From positions 1 to 39,289 of the forward strand of contig DASTQL010000233.1 of assembly GCA_035761805.1 (NCBI GenBank): a DNA stretch of 39,289 nt, written 5' to 3'. Shown piece after piece: positions 16,135 to 24,103 of this stretch. Under the pieces are notes generated by a model. The model saw only the letters and a list, made by a program, of their open reading frames with translations, did not search any database and was not told the origin of the DNA. Each line of letters begins with the position of its first letter. Position 1 is the first letter of the stretch. A program made the translations under genes and the position numbers. The stretch comes from DASTQL01 sp035761805 (GTDB lineage Bacteria > Actinomycetota > Actinomycetes > Jiangellales > Jiangellaceae).

Positions 16135-16140
16135 CAGGAT
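16135..16140 (+). promoter_or_regulatory. Possible -10 box of leaderless hemB
   Basis: CAGGAT followed by 7 nt (GGGCCCC) and the ATG at 16148; no ribosome site. It lies in the 128-bp divergent gap between the subtilase gene and hemB. Confidence 0.35.
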
Positions 16141-16147
16141 GGGCCCC

Positions 16148-17134
16148 ATGTCATTCCCCGCCGAGCGGCCTCGCCGCCTGCGCCGCACACCGGCGATCCG
16201 CCGGCTGGTGGCCGAGACCACCGTAGAGCCGCGGCATCTGGTGCTGCCGCTCTTTGTCAAGGAGGGTGCCGCGCAGCCGGTTCCGGTCCCGTCGATGCCC
16301 GGGGTCGTGCAACACACCCGTGACTCGTTGCGTCGTGCGGCGGTCGAGGCGGTGGACGCCGGTGTGGGCGGCCTGATGCTCTTCGCGGTCCCGGCGGTGA
16401 AGGACGCCGAGGGCAGTGGGGCCCATGCGCCGGACGGCGCGCTCAACACCGCGATCCGCGACGTGGTGGCCGAGGTCGGCGACGCCACGGTGGTCATGGC
16501 CGACCTGTGCCTGGACGAGTTCACCGACCACGGGCACTGCGGCGTCCTCACCGACGACGGCACCGTCGACAACGACGCGACGCTGCGGGCCTACGCCCGG
16601 ATGGCCGTGTCCCAGGCCGCGGCCGGGGTCCACGTCGTGGGGCCGAGCGGCATGATGGACGGCCAGGTCGCAGCCGTGCGGGTGGCGCTCGACGACTCCG
16701 GCCACCAGGACGTCGCGGTGCTCGCCTACGCCGCCAAGTACGCGTCGGCCTTCTACGGTCCCTTCCGTGACGCGGTCGAGTCGAGCCTGGTCGGCGACCG
16801 CCGGACCTACCAGCAGGACCCCGCCAACGCTGCCGAGGCGATGCGCGAGATCCGGCTCGACGTGCAGGAGGGGGCCGACGTCGTCATGGTCAAGCCGGCG
16901 CTGTCCTACCTGGACGTGGTGGCGGCGGCCCGGGCCGCCGTGGACGTGCCGGTCGCCGCCTACCAGGTGTCAGGTGAGTACGCCATGGTGGAGGCCGCGG
17001 CCGCCCACGGCTGGATCGAGCGGGAGCGCGCCGTCTTGGAGACGCTGACCTCCATCCGGCGGGCCGGCGCCGACGTGGTGCTCACCTACTGGGCGACGGA
17101 GGCGGCGCACCTGCTGCCGCAGACCCGGTGGTGA
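16148..17134 (+). CDS. hemB: Delta-aminolevulinic acid dehydratase (porphobilinogen synthase)
   Basis: 328 aa. Condenses two aminolevulinate molecules to porphobilinogen. The Schiff-base lysines are Lys197 (YAAKYASAFYGPF) and Lys249 (VMVKPALSYLD). The metal-site loop is DLCLDEFTDHGHCG: Cys121, Asp123, Cys131, so the middle Cys of the classical three-Cys zinc site is Asp. An upstream Rex operator is not evident, so it may be regulated separately from rex-hemACD. Its 3' end overlaps the convergent esterase gene by 53 nt. In many actinobacteria hemB directly follows hemD; here the subtilase gene intervenes. Confidence 0.96.
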   Translation: MSFPAERPRRLRRTPAIRRLVAETTVEPRHLVLPLFVKEGAAQPVPVPSMPGVVQHTRDSLRRAAVEAVDAGVGGLMLFAVPAVKDAEGSGAHAPDGALNTAIRDVVAEVGDATVVMADLCLDEFTDHGHCGVLTDDGTVDNDATLRAYARMAVSQAAAGVHVVGPSGMMDGQVAAVRVALDDSGHQDVAVLAYAAKYASAFYGPFRDAVESSLVGDRRTYQQDPANAAEAMREIRLDVQEGADVVMVKPALSYLDVVAAARAAVDVPVAAYQVSGEYAMVEAAAAHGWIERERAVLETLTSIRRAGADVVLTYWATEAAHLLPQTRW

Positions 17135-17927
17135 CGAGCAGGGCGTGGGCAGTCAGCCACGCACGCGCCCGCTGCTCGGCGGCCCGGGTGAACCGGTGGC
17201 CGGTGTCATGGAGGACCTCCAGGCGAGCGCCCGGCAACGGGGCGACCGACTCCTCCGCCGACGGTAGCGGCCGGTCCGTGAAGCCCGGGCGCGTAGTCCC
17301 CTCGAGCGGGACCGCCCCGTCGGAGTCACCGTGCAGGTGCAGGACTGCCACGGCACCGCCCTGCTCGCAGGGGACGAGCCGGGCCCCGGCCACCGCGACC
17401 AGCCCGGCCAGCAGGCCGGGCCGCTCGCAGGCGACGCGGTAGCCGAGCATCGCGCCGTTGGAGAACCCGACGACCGACGCCCGGGTGGCGTCGGCACCGG
17501 TCCGAGTGGCGACGTCGGCGACGACCCCGGCCACCAGCCCGACATCGTCCACGCCGCCGCGTGCGGCATCGTCACAGCAGGTGCCGGCATTCCACGACGT
17601 CGGTGACAGGCCGGGCGCGGTCACCGGTGCGGCGACCACAGCGGAGCCCATGTCCACCCAGTCGAGGAGACCCGAGCCTGCGAGGAAGCCGGACGCGGAG
17701 TCGGTGCGTCCGTGCAGCAGGACCACGACGGGCAGGCCCGCACCGCCCTGTTCCGGCCGGGCCAGCAGGTAGGCCCGGTCGGCGAGGGTGATCTGCTCCA
17801 CGCCGACCGGCAGGTCGTCGGCCACCGCCACCGGTCCGGTGATCTCCCCGGCGGGCCCGACGCCCACGACGATCACCGCCGTCGCGGCCGCCAGGACGGC
17901 GGCGACGCCGGTACGGAGGCGTGGCAT
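17082..17927 (-). CDS. Secreted alpha/beta-hydrolase (PHB depolymerase/LpqC-like esterase)
   Basis: 281 aa. An N-terminal signal peptide or anchor (about 1-28) precedes an alpha/beta hydrolase resembling CE1/LpqC-type esterases: VVLLHGRTDSASGF forms the oxyanion region, Ser156 lies in VGFSNGAMLGY, Asp203 in HGDSDGAVP and His244 in DTGHRFT. CC at 117-118 and C168/C187 could form disulfides, fitting export. Probably hydrolyses polyester or short acyl or feruloyl esters outside the cell. Its last 53 nt overlap the hemB 3' end in the opposite direction. The last 20 residues are low-complexity, so the overlap affects little functional sequence. Confidence 0.85.
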   Translation of the reverse strand: MPRLRTGVAAVLAAATAVIVVGVGPAGEITGPVAVADDLPVGVEQITLADRAYLLARPEQGGAGLPVVVLLHGRTDSASGFLAGSGLLDWVDMGSAVVAAPVTAPGLSPTSWNAGTCCDDAARGGVDDVGLVAGVVADVATRTGADATRASVVGFSNGAMLGYRVACERPGLLAGLVAVAGARLVPCEQGGAVAVLHLHGDSDGAVPLEGTTRPGFTDRPLPSAEESVAPLPGARLEVLHDTGHRFTRAAEQRARAWLTAHALLVTTGSAAAGAPPPSPSR

Positions 17928-17955
17928 GCCACCATGATGATCGTGCGGGCCCGGG

Positions 17956-18238
17956 GTGTCTCCCCTCCTCGTCCTCGGGCGGCCAGGAGGAGGCGATCAT
18001 CGGGGCGTCGTGCGCCGACGCAGCGCGCTGTGGACCGGCATCCCCGCTCCCGAGTACGGCCCGGATGTCGGCGTGGTCGGCGTCGTGGCGAGCCCCCGCA
18101 CACCAACGTCGACTACCGTACGTACGCGGGCGCGACCACGTCCCTCTGGTGGAGGACGACTCGCCGCTCATCCCCGAGCTCCTGGCGTGGACGCGGGACC
18201 GGTTCGACGGGGAGCCGGCGACGCCGACCTGCCCGTAG
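17956..18238 (+). pseudogene. Decayed secretory lipase (LIP-type) remnant
   Basis: Pieces of one alpha/beta-hydrolase lie in different frames. Near 18022-18090 one frame reads SALWTGIPAPEYGPDVGVVG, which resembles the region after the nucleophile in secretory lipases (ALWTGxLAPEYAPDVxVVGV). About 18107-18130 another frame reads NVDYRTYAG, and from about 18129 a third reads RDHVPLVEDDSPLIPELL and continues to a stop at 18238 with a typical end, WTRDRFDGEPATPTC. The expected GHSQGG around the serine is not recognisable. The N-terminal half of the gene is absent. No intact product is possible. It lies between the esterase gene and ynfA. Confidence 0.6.
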
Positions 18239-18258
18239 CGCCGGGCATCATCGGGCGG

Positions 18259-18591
18259 GTGACCGTCATCCGCTCCGTCCTGCTCTTCCTCATCGCAGCG
18301 GTCGCAGAGATCGGCGGCGCCTGGCTGGTCTGGCAGGGGGTCCGCGAGCACCGTGGCCTCCTGTGGGTCGCGGCCGGTGTGATCTCCCTGGGCCTGTACG
18401 GCTTCGTCGCCACCCTGCAGCCGGACCCGCACTTCGGACGGATCCTCGCCGCGTACGGCGGGGTCTTCGTCGCGGGATCGCTCGTCTGGGGGGTCGTCAT
18501 GGACGGCTTCCGGCCGGACCGCTTCGACATCGCGGGGGCCGTCGTCTGCCTGCTGGGCGTGGCGGTCATCATGTACGCCCCGCGAGGATGA
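18259..18591 (+). CDS. YnfA/UPF0060 family small membrane protein
   Basis: 110 aa with four predicted membrane segments, the standard length. Signature parts: FLIAAVAEIGGAWLVWQGVR, then LGLYGFVATLQPDPHFGRI, AAYGGVFVAGSLVWG and DIAGAVVCLLGVAVIM. The fold resembles half of a DMT/EamA transporter or SMR exporter; relatives are sometimes linked to drug or metal efflux, unproven here. The GTG at 18259 follows a GGGCGG stretch. It is followed by the SnoaL-like gene after 28 nt. Confidence 0.9.
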   Translation: MTVIRSVLLFLIAAVAEIGGAWLVWQGVREHRGLLWVAAGVISLGLYGFVATLQPDPHFGRILAAYGGVFVAGSLVWGVVMDGFRPDRFDIAGAVVCLLGVAVIMYAPRG

Positions 18592-18619
18592 CCTGGTCCC
18601 GACAAGAGGGAGCCTTCTC

Positions 18620-19006
18620 GTGACATGCGACGCGAAGGACCTCGTGACGCGGCTGGTCCGCAAGGTCATGGTCGAGCGACGGCTGGAGGTGGTCGACGAG
18701 GTCTACACGCCTCGTCTGGCCCCGGCGGCCCGCCGCTGGATCGAGCCGTTCCTGGCCTCCTTCAGCGATGTCGAGATGCGGATCGTCCAGCTGGTCCAGG
18801 AAGACGACGTCGTGGTGGGCCGGTTCGCCTGCTCCGGGACCCACACCGGGGAGTGGATGGGGCACCCGCCCACGGGTCGACGGTTCTCCGAGGTCGCCGA
18901 GGTCTACTTCTTCCGGGTCTCCGACGGCCGCATCACGTCTGCCTGGGGGTTGGAGGACACGGCGGAGCGCCTTCGTCAGCTGGGGCTGGCCGGAGTCGAG
19001 CCCTGA
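18620..19006 (+). CDS. SnoaL-like/ester cyclase-family protein
   Basis: 128 aa of the NTF2-like fold: an N-terminal helix (VTRLVRKVMVERRLEVVDE), VVGRFACSGTHTGEWMG, PPTGRRFSEVAEVYFFRVSDG and a final GLEDTAERLRQLG. The spacing matches predicted ester cyclases. Such small proteins bind varied hydrophobic ligands; no substrate is evident. The GTG at 18620 has AGGGAG 7 nt upstream. It converges with the ligD-like gene. Confidence 0.8.
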   Translation: MTCDAKDLVTRLVRKVMVERRLEVVDEVYTPRLAPAARRWIEPFLASFSDVEMRIVQLVQEDDVVVGRFACSGTHTGEWMGHPPTGRRFSEVAEVYFFRVSDGRITSAWGLEDTAERLRQLGLAGVEP

Positions 19007-19095
19007 ACCACCTCGGCCGGGTCCTCGTCGGCCGCCGTTCGATGCCGGACGGACTGCCCCACCTGTCGGCGGCAGGAGCGAGCATGGGCGTGGGC

Positions 19096-20055
19096 TCACT
19101 CGTCGGGACGGGCCGCGGCTCGCTTGCGCCGCTTGCCCTCGTGCATGGCTTGCACCCGGGCGACGGGGATGGTGTGGCCCTCGGCGACCAGGTCGGCGTC
19201 CAGACCCTGCGGGGCCGGCATGAGCTCACGCCACGGATCCCCGCCGCCGAGCCGCTCCAACGCGGTGCGCACGGTGAACTCCCGCGGTGAGACTTCGTCC
19301 AGCTGGTGCCACCCGAGCGGGAACGACACGGGCACGCCTGGTCGCACCCGCGGGCTGTACGCCGCCGCCACCGTCGCGCCCCCTACCCGGGTGGAGTCGA
19401 GGAACACCTTGCCGCCGCGGTCGTCACGGATGAACGCGGTCGTGGCCAGCGCCGGGTCCAGCCGCTCGGCCCGTGCCGCCACCGCGCGGGTCGCAGCGGC
19501 CACGTCCTCGGCCCCGGCAGACCCGTCCAGGGGCACGAACACGTGCACCCCCTTCGCGCCGCTGGTCTTGACCGCGCCGGCCATGCCCACGCCGTCGAGC
19601 ACCCGCCGTACCAGCTGGGCCGCCGCAGCGGCCACGGCGAACCCGCTGTCCTCGGGTGGGTCGAGGTCGAGCACGAGGTGCGTAGGTCGGTCCCACGCCG
19701 TCCCGCGGAACAGCTGCGGGTGGTACTCCACGGCCCGCTGGTTGGCCAACCACAGCAGCGTGCGCCGGTCGTCGCAGAGGGCGTAGCGGACCTCGCGGTG
19801 CGACGCCCGCGCCGGGATCGCCACCGTGCGGATCCACTCCGGGGCGTAGGAAGGCAGGTTCTTCTGCATGAAGGGCGCCTGGCCAGGGCGCACCCGCACC
19901 ACCGACAGGGGTCGGTCGGCGACCACCGGCACCATCCGGCCGGCGACCCCGTCGAGGTAGTCCACGAGCTCGCGCTTGGTGACGCCGGCGCCGTCGAAGA
20001 GCTGCTCGTCGAGGTTGGTCAGCCGCACCCCGTCTCGTACGTCCTGCTCGTCCAC
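19096..20055 (-). CDS. LigD-type polymerase/primase domain protein
   Basis: 319 aa, equivalent to the polymerase (PolDom) module of LigD, the archaeo-eukaryotic primase fold used in non-homologous end joining to fill DNA ends with nucleotides or ribonucleotides. The metal-binding acidic motif is LVLDLDPPED; KTSGAKGVHVFVP is the conserved nucleotide-binding strand, and PVSFPLGWHQLDEVSP with a following FTV matches the family. No ligase domain, nuclease domain or Ku gene is in the window, so it works with partners elsewhere or in a separate repair role. The GTG at 20055 is chosen because TAGGCT lies 7 nt upstream; a 22-residue in-frame extension would read through that box. Confidence 0.88.
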   Translation of the reverse strand: MDEQDVRDGVRLTNLDEQLFDGAGVTKRELVDYLDGVAGRMVPVVADRPLSVVRVRPGQAPFMQKNLPSYAPEWIRTVAIPARASHREVRYALCDDRRTLLWLANQRAVEYHPQLFRGTAWDRPTHLVLDLDPPEDSGFAVAAAAAQLVRRVLDGVGMAGAVKTSGAKGVHVFVPLDGSAGAEDVAAATRAVAARAERLDPALATTAFIRDDRGGKVFLDSTRVGGATVAAAYSPRVRPGVPVSFPLGWHQLDEVSPREFTVRTALERLGGGDPWRELMPAPQGLDADLVAEGHTIPVARVQAMHEGKRRKRAAARPDE

Positions 20056-20062
20056 CCCTCGC

Positions 20063-20068
20063 AGCCTA
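20063..20068 (-). promoter_or_regulatory. Predicted -10 box of the leaderless ligD-type gene
   Basis: On the minus strand TAGGCT (20068 to 20063), then 7 nt (GCGAGGG), then the GTG at 20055. Confidence 0.5.
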
Positions 20069-20273
20069 GGGTCCCACCGCACGGGGACCGCGGAGAACTC
20101 CGGCGACACCACGCAACTCATCTCGACTCGTACGGTATGGGGCGTCCCGGGCCATCGTGGGTGTGCAGCGCCCGAAATTGGGCTGCCCTGAGCTCGCGCA
20201 TCCCCCTACCGTTGACGGGGGGCGCCGGAGGGGCGCAGCCACGGTGCTCGTGGTGCTCGGGGAAGAGGGCGGA

Positions 20274-22742
20274 ATGGGCCGGATATCTCAGTGGGCGGTG
20301 CGCCGTCCGTGGTACGCGCTGCTGACGTGGGTCGGCGTCATGGTCGTGGTCGGCTTGCTCGGTGTGAGGTTCGGCGGCGACTACAACGACAACTTCGAGC
20401 TGCCGGACACGGAGTCGACGACTGCGCAGGAGCTGCTCGCCGACGTGGCGGGCGGTGGCGCCGGCACTGGTGCCGGCCTCGAGGGGCAGGTCGTCTGGCG
20501 GCCGGATTCCGGCCAGGCCACGGACGAGTCGCCGCAGGCGACCATGACCGAGCTGCTCGCCGGGCTCTCGACGTCGCCCGGCGTGTCCTGTGTGCAGACA
20601 CCGTTCGGCGAGCCGCTGGGACGGGCATGCCCTGAACAGCCCGCCGCCCAGGGTGGGGGTGGTGGTGAGACGGGCGAGCAGCCGCAGCTCTCGACCGAGG
20701 CGGAGGGGGCCCAAGCGCACTTCGGGCGGGCGGGGGTGAGCCCGGACGGCACGGTGGCCTACGCGACCGTCACGTTCGAGGGCGAGTCCTTCGACGACCT
20801 GGACACCGACGACGTCAACTCCGCGCTGGACCTCGTCAAGGCCCAGAACGGCGAGGACGGCCTGCTGGTCGGGGCCAACGGAGTGTTCGCCTTCGTCGGT
20901 GGTGAGCCGCCGTCCTCGGAGGGCATCGGTGTCACGGTGGCGCTGGTGATCCTGCTTTTCGCCTTCGGCTCGGTCCTGGGCGCCTTCCTGCCCATCGTCT
21001 CGGCCTTGCTGTCGGTCGCGCTCACGACGACGTTCGCCCTACCGCTCGTGGCGCGCTTCTTCGACGTGGCGACCTTCGCACCGATCCTGGCCTCGATGAT
21101 CGGCCTCGGGGTCGGGATCGACTACTCGCTGTTCGTCATCAACCGATACCGCGAGGCGATCATCCATGGGCGCTCGGCGCGCGATGCCGCGCTGGAGTCG
21201 GTGCGGACCTCCGGTCGAGCCGTGCAGTTCGCGGCCGCGACAGTGATCATCGCCTTGCTGGGCCTGTTCGTCATGCGGATCACCTTCTTCAACGGCATCG
21301 CCGTCTCGGCCGCCCTCACCGTCTTCATGGTGATGGTCGGGGCGCTGCTGCTGCTGCCGGCGGTGCTGTCCCTGCTCGGCACCTGGGCGTTCGTCGGCCG
21401 GATGGCCTGGATCACCGACCAGGAAGCGCTCCCGCGCAGACGCCTGACGGGGACCTGGCATGCCCTGGGCAGGTTCTTCCGCTACCTCGGCTGGGTCCTG
21501 TTCCTCCCGGTGACGCTGGCGGGCCTGGCCTGGCGGCGACTCGTCCATCGCGGCCAGACGCCCGCGGCGCACCGTCCCAGCGCGTTCGCTCGGTACGGCC
21601 ACTGGCTGGAGCAGCGTCCGTGGCTGACGCTCGTCTTCGCGCTCGTGGTCATGCTCGTCGTCGCGATCCCGATGCTGTCACTGCGACTGGGCTTCGCCGA
21701 CGACTCGGGAACGCCGGAGGGCAGTCCACCGCGGATCGCGTACGACCTGACCGCCGAGGGTTTCGGCCCCGGCGTCAACGGGCCCTTCTTCATCGCCGTC
21801 CAGCTGCCCGAACCAGGCGACCAACAGGCTGTGACGACACTGACGGACGCGCTCGGTGCCGACGCGGGAGTGGCCCTGGCAGCGGCCGCACCGATCGCGG
21901 AGGACACCAGCGTCGCGGTGATCCAGCTGTTCCCCACGACGGCGCCGCAGGACGAGGCCACCACCGACCTGCTCTACCGCCTGCGTCAGGACGTCATACC
22001 GGCTGCCACGGCCGAAACTGGAGCCGAGGCCTACGTCGGGGGCTTCCAGGCGGTGACCGTCGACTTCACCCGGGTGCTCCAGGATGCGCTGCCGTGGTTC
22101 CTGCTGATCGTGGTGGGCTTCGGCTTCCTGGCCATGGTGGTCCTGTTCCGGTCCGTGCTCGTGCCGGCGACCGGAGCTGTGTCCAGCCTGCTCTCGCTCG
22201 GCGCGGCACTCGGCGTCACCGTGGCCGTGTTCCAGTGGGGCTGGGCGGCCGACCTGGTCGGGTTGGAGGCGACCGGACCGATCTTCCCGTTCCTGCCCGT
22301 CATGGTCTTCGCGATCCTGTTCGGGCTCTCGTGCGACTACCAGGTGTTCCTGGTGAGCCGAATGCACGAGGAATGGGTGAACACCGGCGACAACCGCAAG
22401 GCCATCCGCCGCGGGCTGGCCGGGTCCGGGCGCGTCGTCGCCATCGCGGCGGCGATCATGACGAGCGTCTTCGGCGCGTTCGTCCTCAGCGACGACGCCA
22501 TCATCAAGCTGTTCGGTGTGGCCCTGTCCACCGCTGTGCTACTCGACGCGTTCGTGGTGCGCCTCGTCCTCATCCCCTCGCTGATGACGATCTTCGGCAC
22601 GGCGAACTGGTGGCTGCCCGACCGGCTCTCCCGCCTGCTGCCGCACATCAGCGTCGAGTCCGAGGAGGACATCCAGGCCGGTGCCGCGGAGATCGAGGAC
22701 ATCATCGAGCCCACGGAGGAGGCGACCCCCTCCCGGAGGTAG
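20274..22742 (+). CDS. MMPL-family RND transporter
   Basis: 822 aa. Two repeats, each with one transmembrane helix, an extracellular porter domain and a helix bundle; about 12 membrane segments. The start MGRISQWAVRRPWYALLTWV is typical. Proton-relay Asp-Tyr pairs are present in both halves: GVGIDYSLFVINRYRE (Asp283) and FGLSCDYQVFLVSRMHEEW (Asp688). An acidic cytoplasmic tail (ESEEDIQAGAAEIED) ends the protein. Family members export lipids or siderophores; the cargo here is unknown. The ATG at 20274 has GAGGG 5-6 nt upstream; in-frame codons back to 20157 lack a ribosome site. It faces the frameshifted PadR gene tail to tail. Confidence 0.92.
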   Translation: MGRISQWAVRRPWYALLTWVGVMVVVGLLGVRFGGDYNDNFELPDTESTTAQELLADVAGGGAGTGAGLEGQVVWRPDSGQATDESPQATMTELLAGLSTSPGVSCVQTPFGEPLGRACPEQPAAQGGGGGETGEQPQLSTEAEGAQAHFGRAGVSPDGTVAYATVTFEGESFDDLDTDDVNSALDLVKAQNGEDGLLVGANGVFAFVGGEPPSSEGIGVTVALVILLFAFGSVLGAFLPIVSALLSVALTTTFALPLVARFFDVATFAPILASMIGLGVGIDYSLFVINRYREAIIHGRSARDAALESVRTSGRAVQFAAATVIIALLGLFVMRITFFNGIAVSAALTVFMVMVGALLLLPAVLSLLGTWAFVGRMAWITDQEALPRRRLTGTWHALGRFFRYLGWVLFLPVTLAGLAWRRLVHRGQTPAAHRPSAFARYGHWLEQRPWLTLVFALVVMLVVAIPMLSLRLGFADDSGTPEGSPPRIAYDLTAEGFGPGVNGPFFIAVQLPEPGDQQAVTTLTDALGADAGVALAAAAPIAEDTSVAVIQLFPTTAPQDEATTDLLYRLRQDVIPAATAETGAEAYVGGFQAVTVDFTRVLQDALPWFLLIVVGFGFLAMVVLFRSVLVPATGAVSSLLSLGAALGVTVAVFQWGWAADLVGLEATGPIFPFLPVMVFAILFGLSCDYQVFLVSRMHEEWVNTGDNRKAIRRGLAGSGRVVAIAAAIMTSVFGAFVLSDDAIIKLFGVALSTAVLLDAFVVRLVLIPSLMTIFGTANWWLPDRLSRLLPHISVESEEDIQAGAAEIEDIIEPTEEATPSRR

Positions 22743-22806
22743 TCCGTGCCCTATGGTCCGACGAGTGTGTCCTCCGCGTCACTCGGGACGGTAGCGACCG
22801 CGGGGC

Positions 22807-23140
22807 TCATCCCATGGCCCCTCCGAGAGCGGGCCGCGGTGACGGGCCCCTGCCCACTGCGTGGGAGTCGGCCGCCGCGGCGGTGCGCAGCTCCTCGGCG
22901 AGCTCGGCTCCCGCGCCGGACAGCCGGTACAGGTGGCGGGCAGGCCGCCGGCGGGTCCGCCCCCCAGGTGGTCTCCGCCTGACCGCGCTCGTGCAACCGC
23001 ATCAGGATCGGGTAGACGGTGCCGGCCTTCAGATCGAGCTGCTGGCACAGGTGGTAGCCGTGCCGCCAGCCGGACCTCGTGTCGGCCAGGGCCAGCACCA
23101 CGGCGACGGTCTGGGGGGAGGGGCGGCGAGCGCGCGTCAT
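22807..23140 (-). pseudogene. PadR-family transcriptional regulator, frameshifted
   Basis: The winged-helix half is intact from the ATG at 23140: SGWRHGYHLCQQLDLKAGTV then YPILMRLHERGQAETTW. The frame then changes and the matching second half is in another frame: RHLYRLSGAGAELAEELRTA, ending at the stop at 22807. The change coincides with a run of six C (six G on this strand) near 22971-22976; with one base fewer the gene would encode a normal 110-residue PadR protein. Either a natural frameshift or a homopolymer sequencing error. It follows the damaged membrane gene by 11 nt with AGAGG before its ATG, so the two form a typical PadR plus membrane-protein pair. Confidence 0.75.
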
Positions 23141-23151
23141 GTGTCCGACCT

Positions 23152-24062
23152 CTACCTAGATGGACTCGCCGCCAAGGACGGAGACGGGGAGACGGAGACC
23201 TCCCGGGCCGGTTGGGGATCGTGGGCACGCCTGCGGGCGACCAGCGCCCCCATAGCGGCGGCCAGGAGCATCGACAACTCGGGCCGCAGGAGGTCGAGCA
23301 CCGCCGCCTGGGCGCTGGGCGGGACCGCATCGCCGGTCGTCAGGTACCCGGCTCGGCGCTCGGCCCAGACGACCGCCTCGGAGACCCCGACAGCGTACGA
23401 GGCGACCAACGCTGCGAGCAGCACCAGGCTCCCGCCCTGGAGGCCGTCGCGGAACGAGCGGTGGCAGTGCGATCGCAAAGGTCGCGACGAACACGACGAC
23501 AGCGACCCCGGGTGCCTGGACCAACTGGATCCCGGGGCGTCGTCGGCGAGTGAGGCGCGGGACGCGGCGTTCGTCCCGACGGCGGCGAGACCGGCCGCGC
23601 AGGCGACAATCCACATCACACCGTGCAGCCCGAGGCGCAGCGCGGACGCGGTGCAGTCGAGCACGAAGCGACGCCGTTCGCCGCGCTCGTCGACGTTGGC
23701 GAGCTCGGCACGCATCGTGACGCCCAGGCGCGGTCGCCGTCGCGCAGTCCGGCGGTCGCGATCTGGAGGAGCAGGTCCCACGCGTCCCGCCCGCGTCGGG
23801 TGGTCCGCGCTCCGCGCGCCGAGCGCGGCGCCCACGACAGGCCAGGGCAACGCGAACAGCAGGCTGGCGGAGAACAGATCGAAGGGGACGAGGAGGTCGC
23901 CCCGGCCCAGGTTCCAACCGGAGGTGTACGAACCGGGGTCCGCGCGGTAGGCGAGTCTCTCCGGCAGATGCACGGCGAGATAGCCGGCGGTGACCGCCGC
24001 GAGGGTGACGACCCGGCGACCATGCCGGCCACGCCGAGGGTCAGCCGCGCCGTCCCGCCCAC
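23152..24062 (-). pseudogene. Multi-spanning membrane protein gene with several frameshifts
   Basis: A coherent hydrophobic protein can be followed only by changing frame about five times (near 24013, 23790, 23722, 23530 and 23460). Segments in order: GGTARLTLGVAGMVAG; RRVVTLAAVTAGYLAVHL and GDLLVPFDLFSASLLFAL; GRDAWDLLLQIATAGLRDGD; TMRAELANVDERGERRRFVL and GLHGVMWIVACAAGLAAV; GVAVVVFVATFAIALPPL; SLVLLAALVASYAVGVSEAV, and RPELSMLLAAAMGALVARRR, ending at the TAG at 23152. Family not recognised. It looks like a decayed permease-like gene upstream of padR. The start is uncertain: GTG at 24062 or further upstream, touching the 24104 gene. Confidence 0.6.
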
Positions 24063-24103
24063 TCCGAAGGAGATGCCGCCGAAGCTGGCGCAGTCCCAGC
24101 CGG

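Noticed and set aside
20056..20121. A 22-residue N-terminal extension of the LigD-type protein
   Set aside because: The extension reads through the TAGGCT box placed 7 nt before the GTG at 20055, and the family normally begins near that point.
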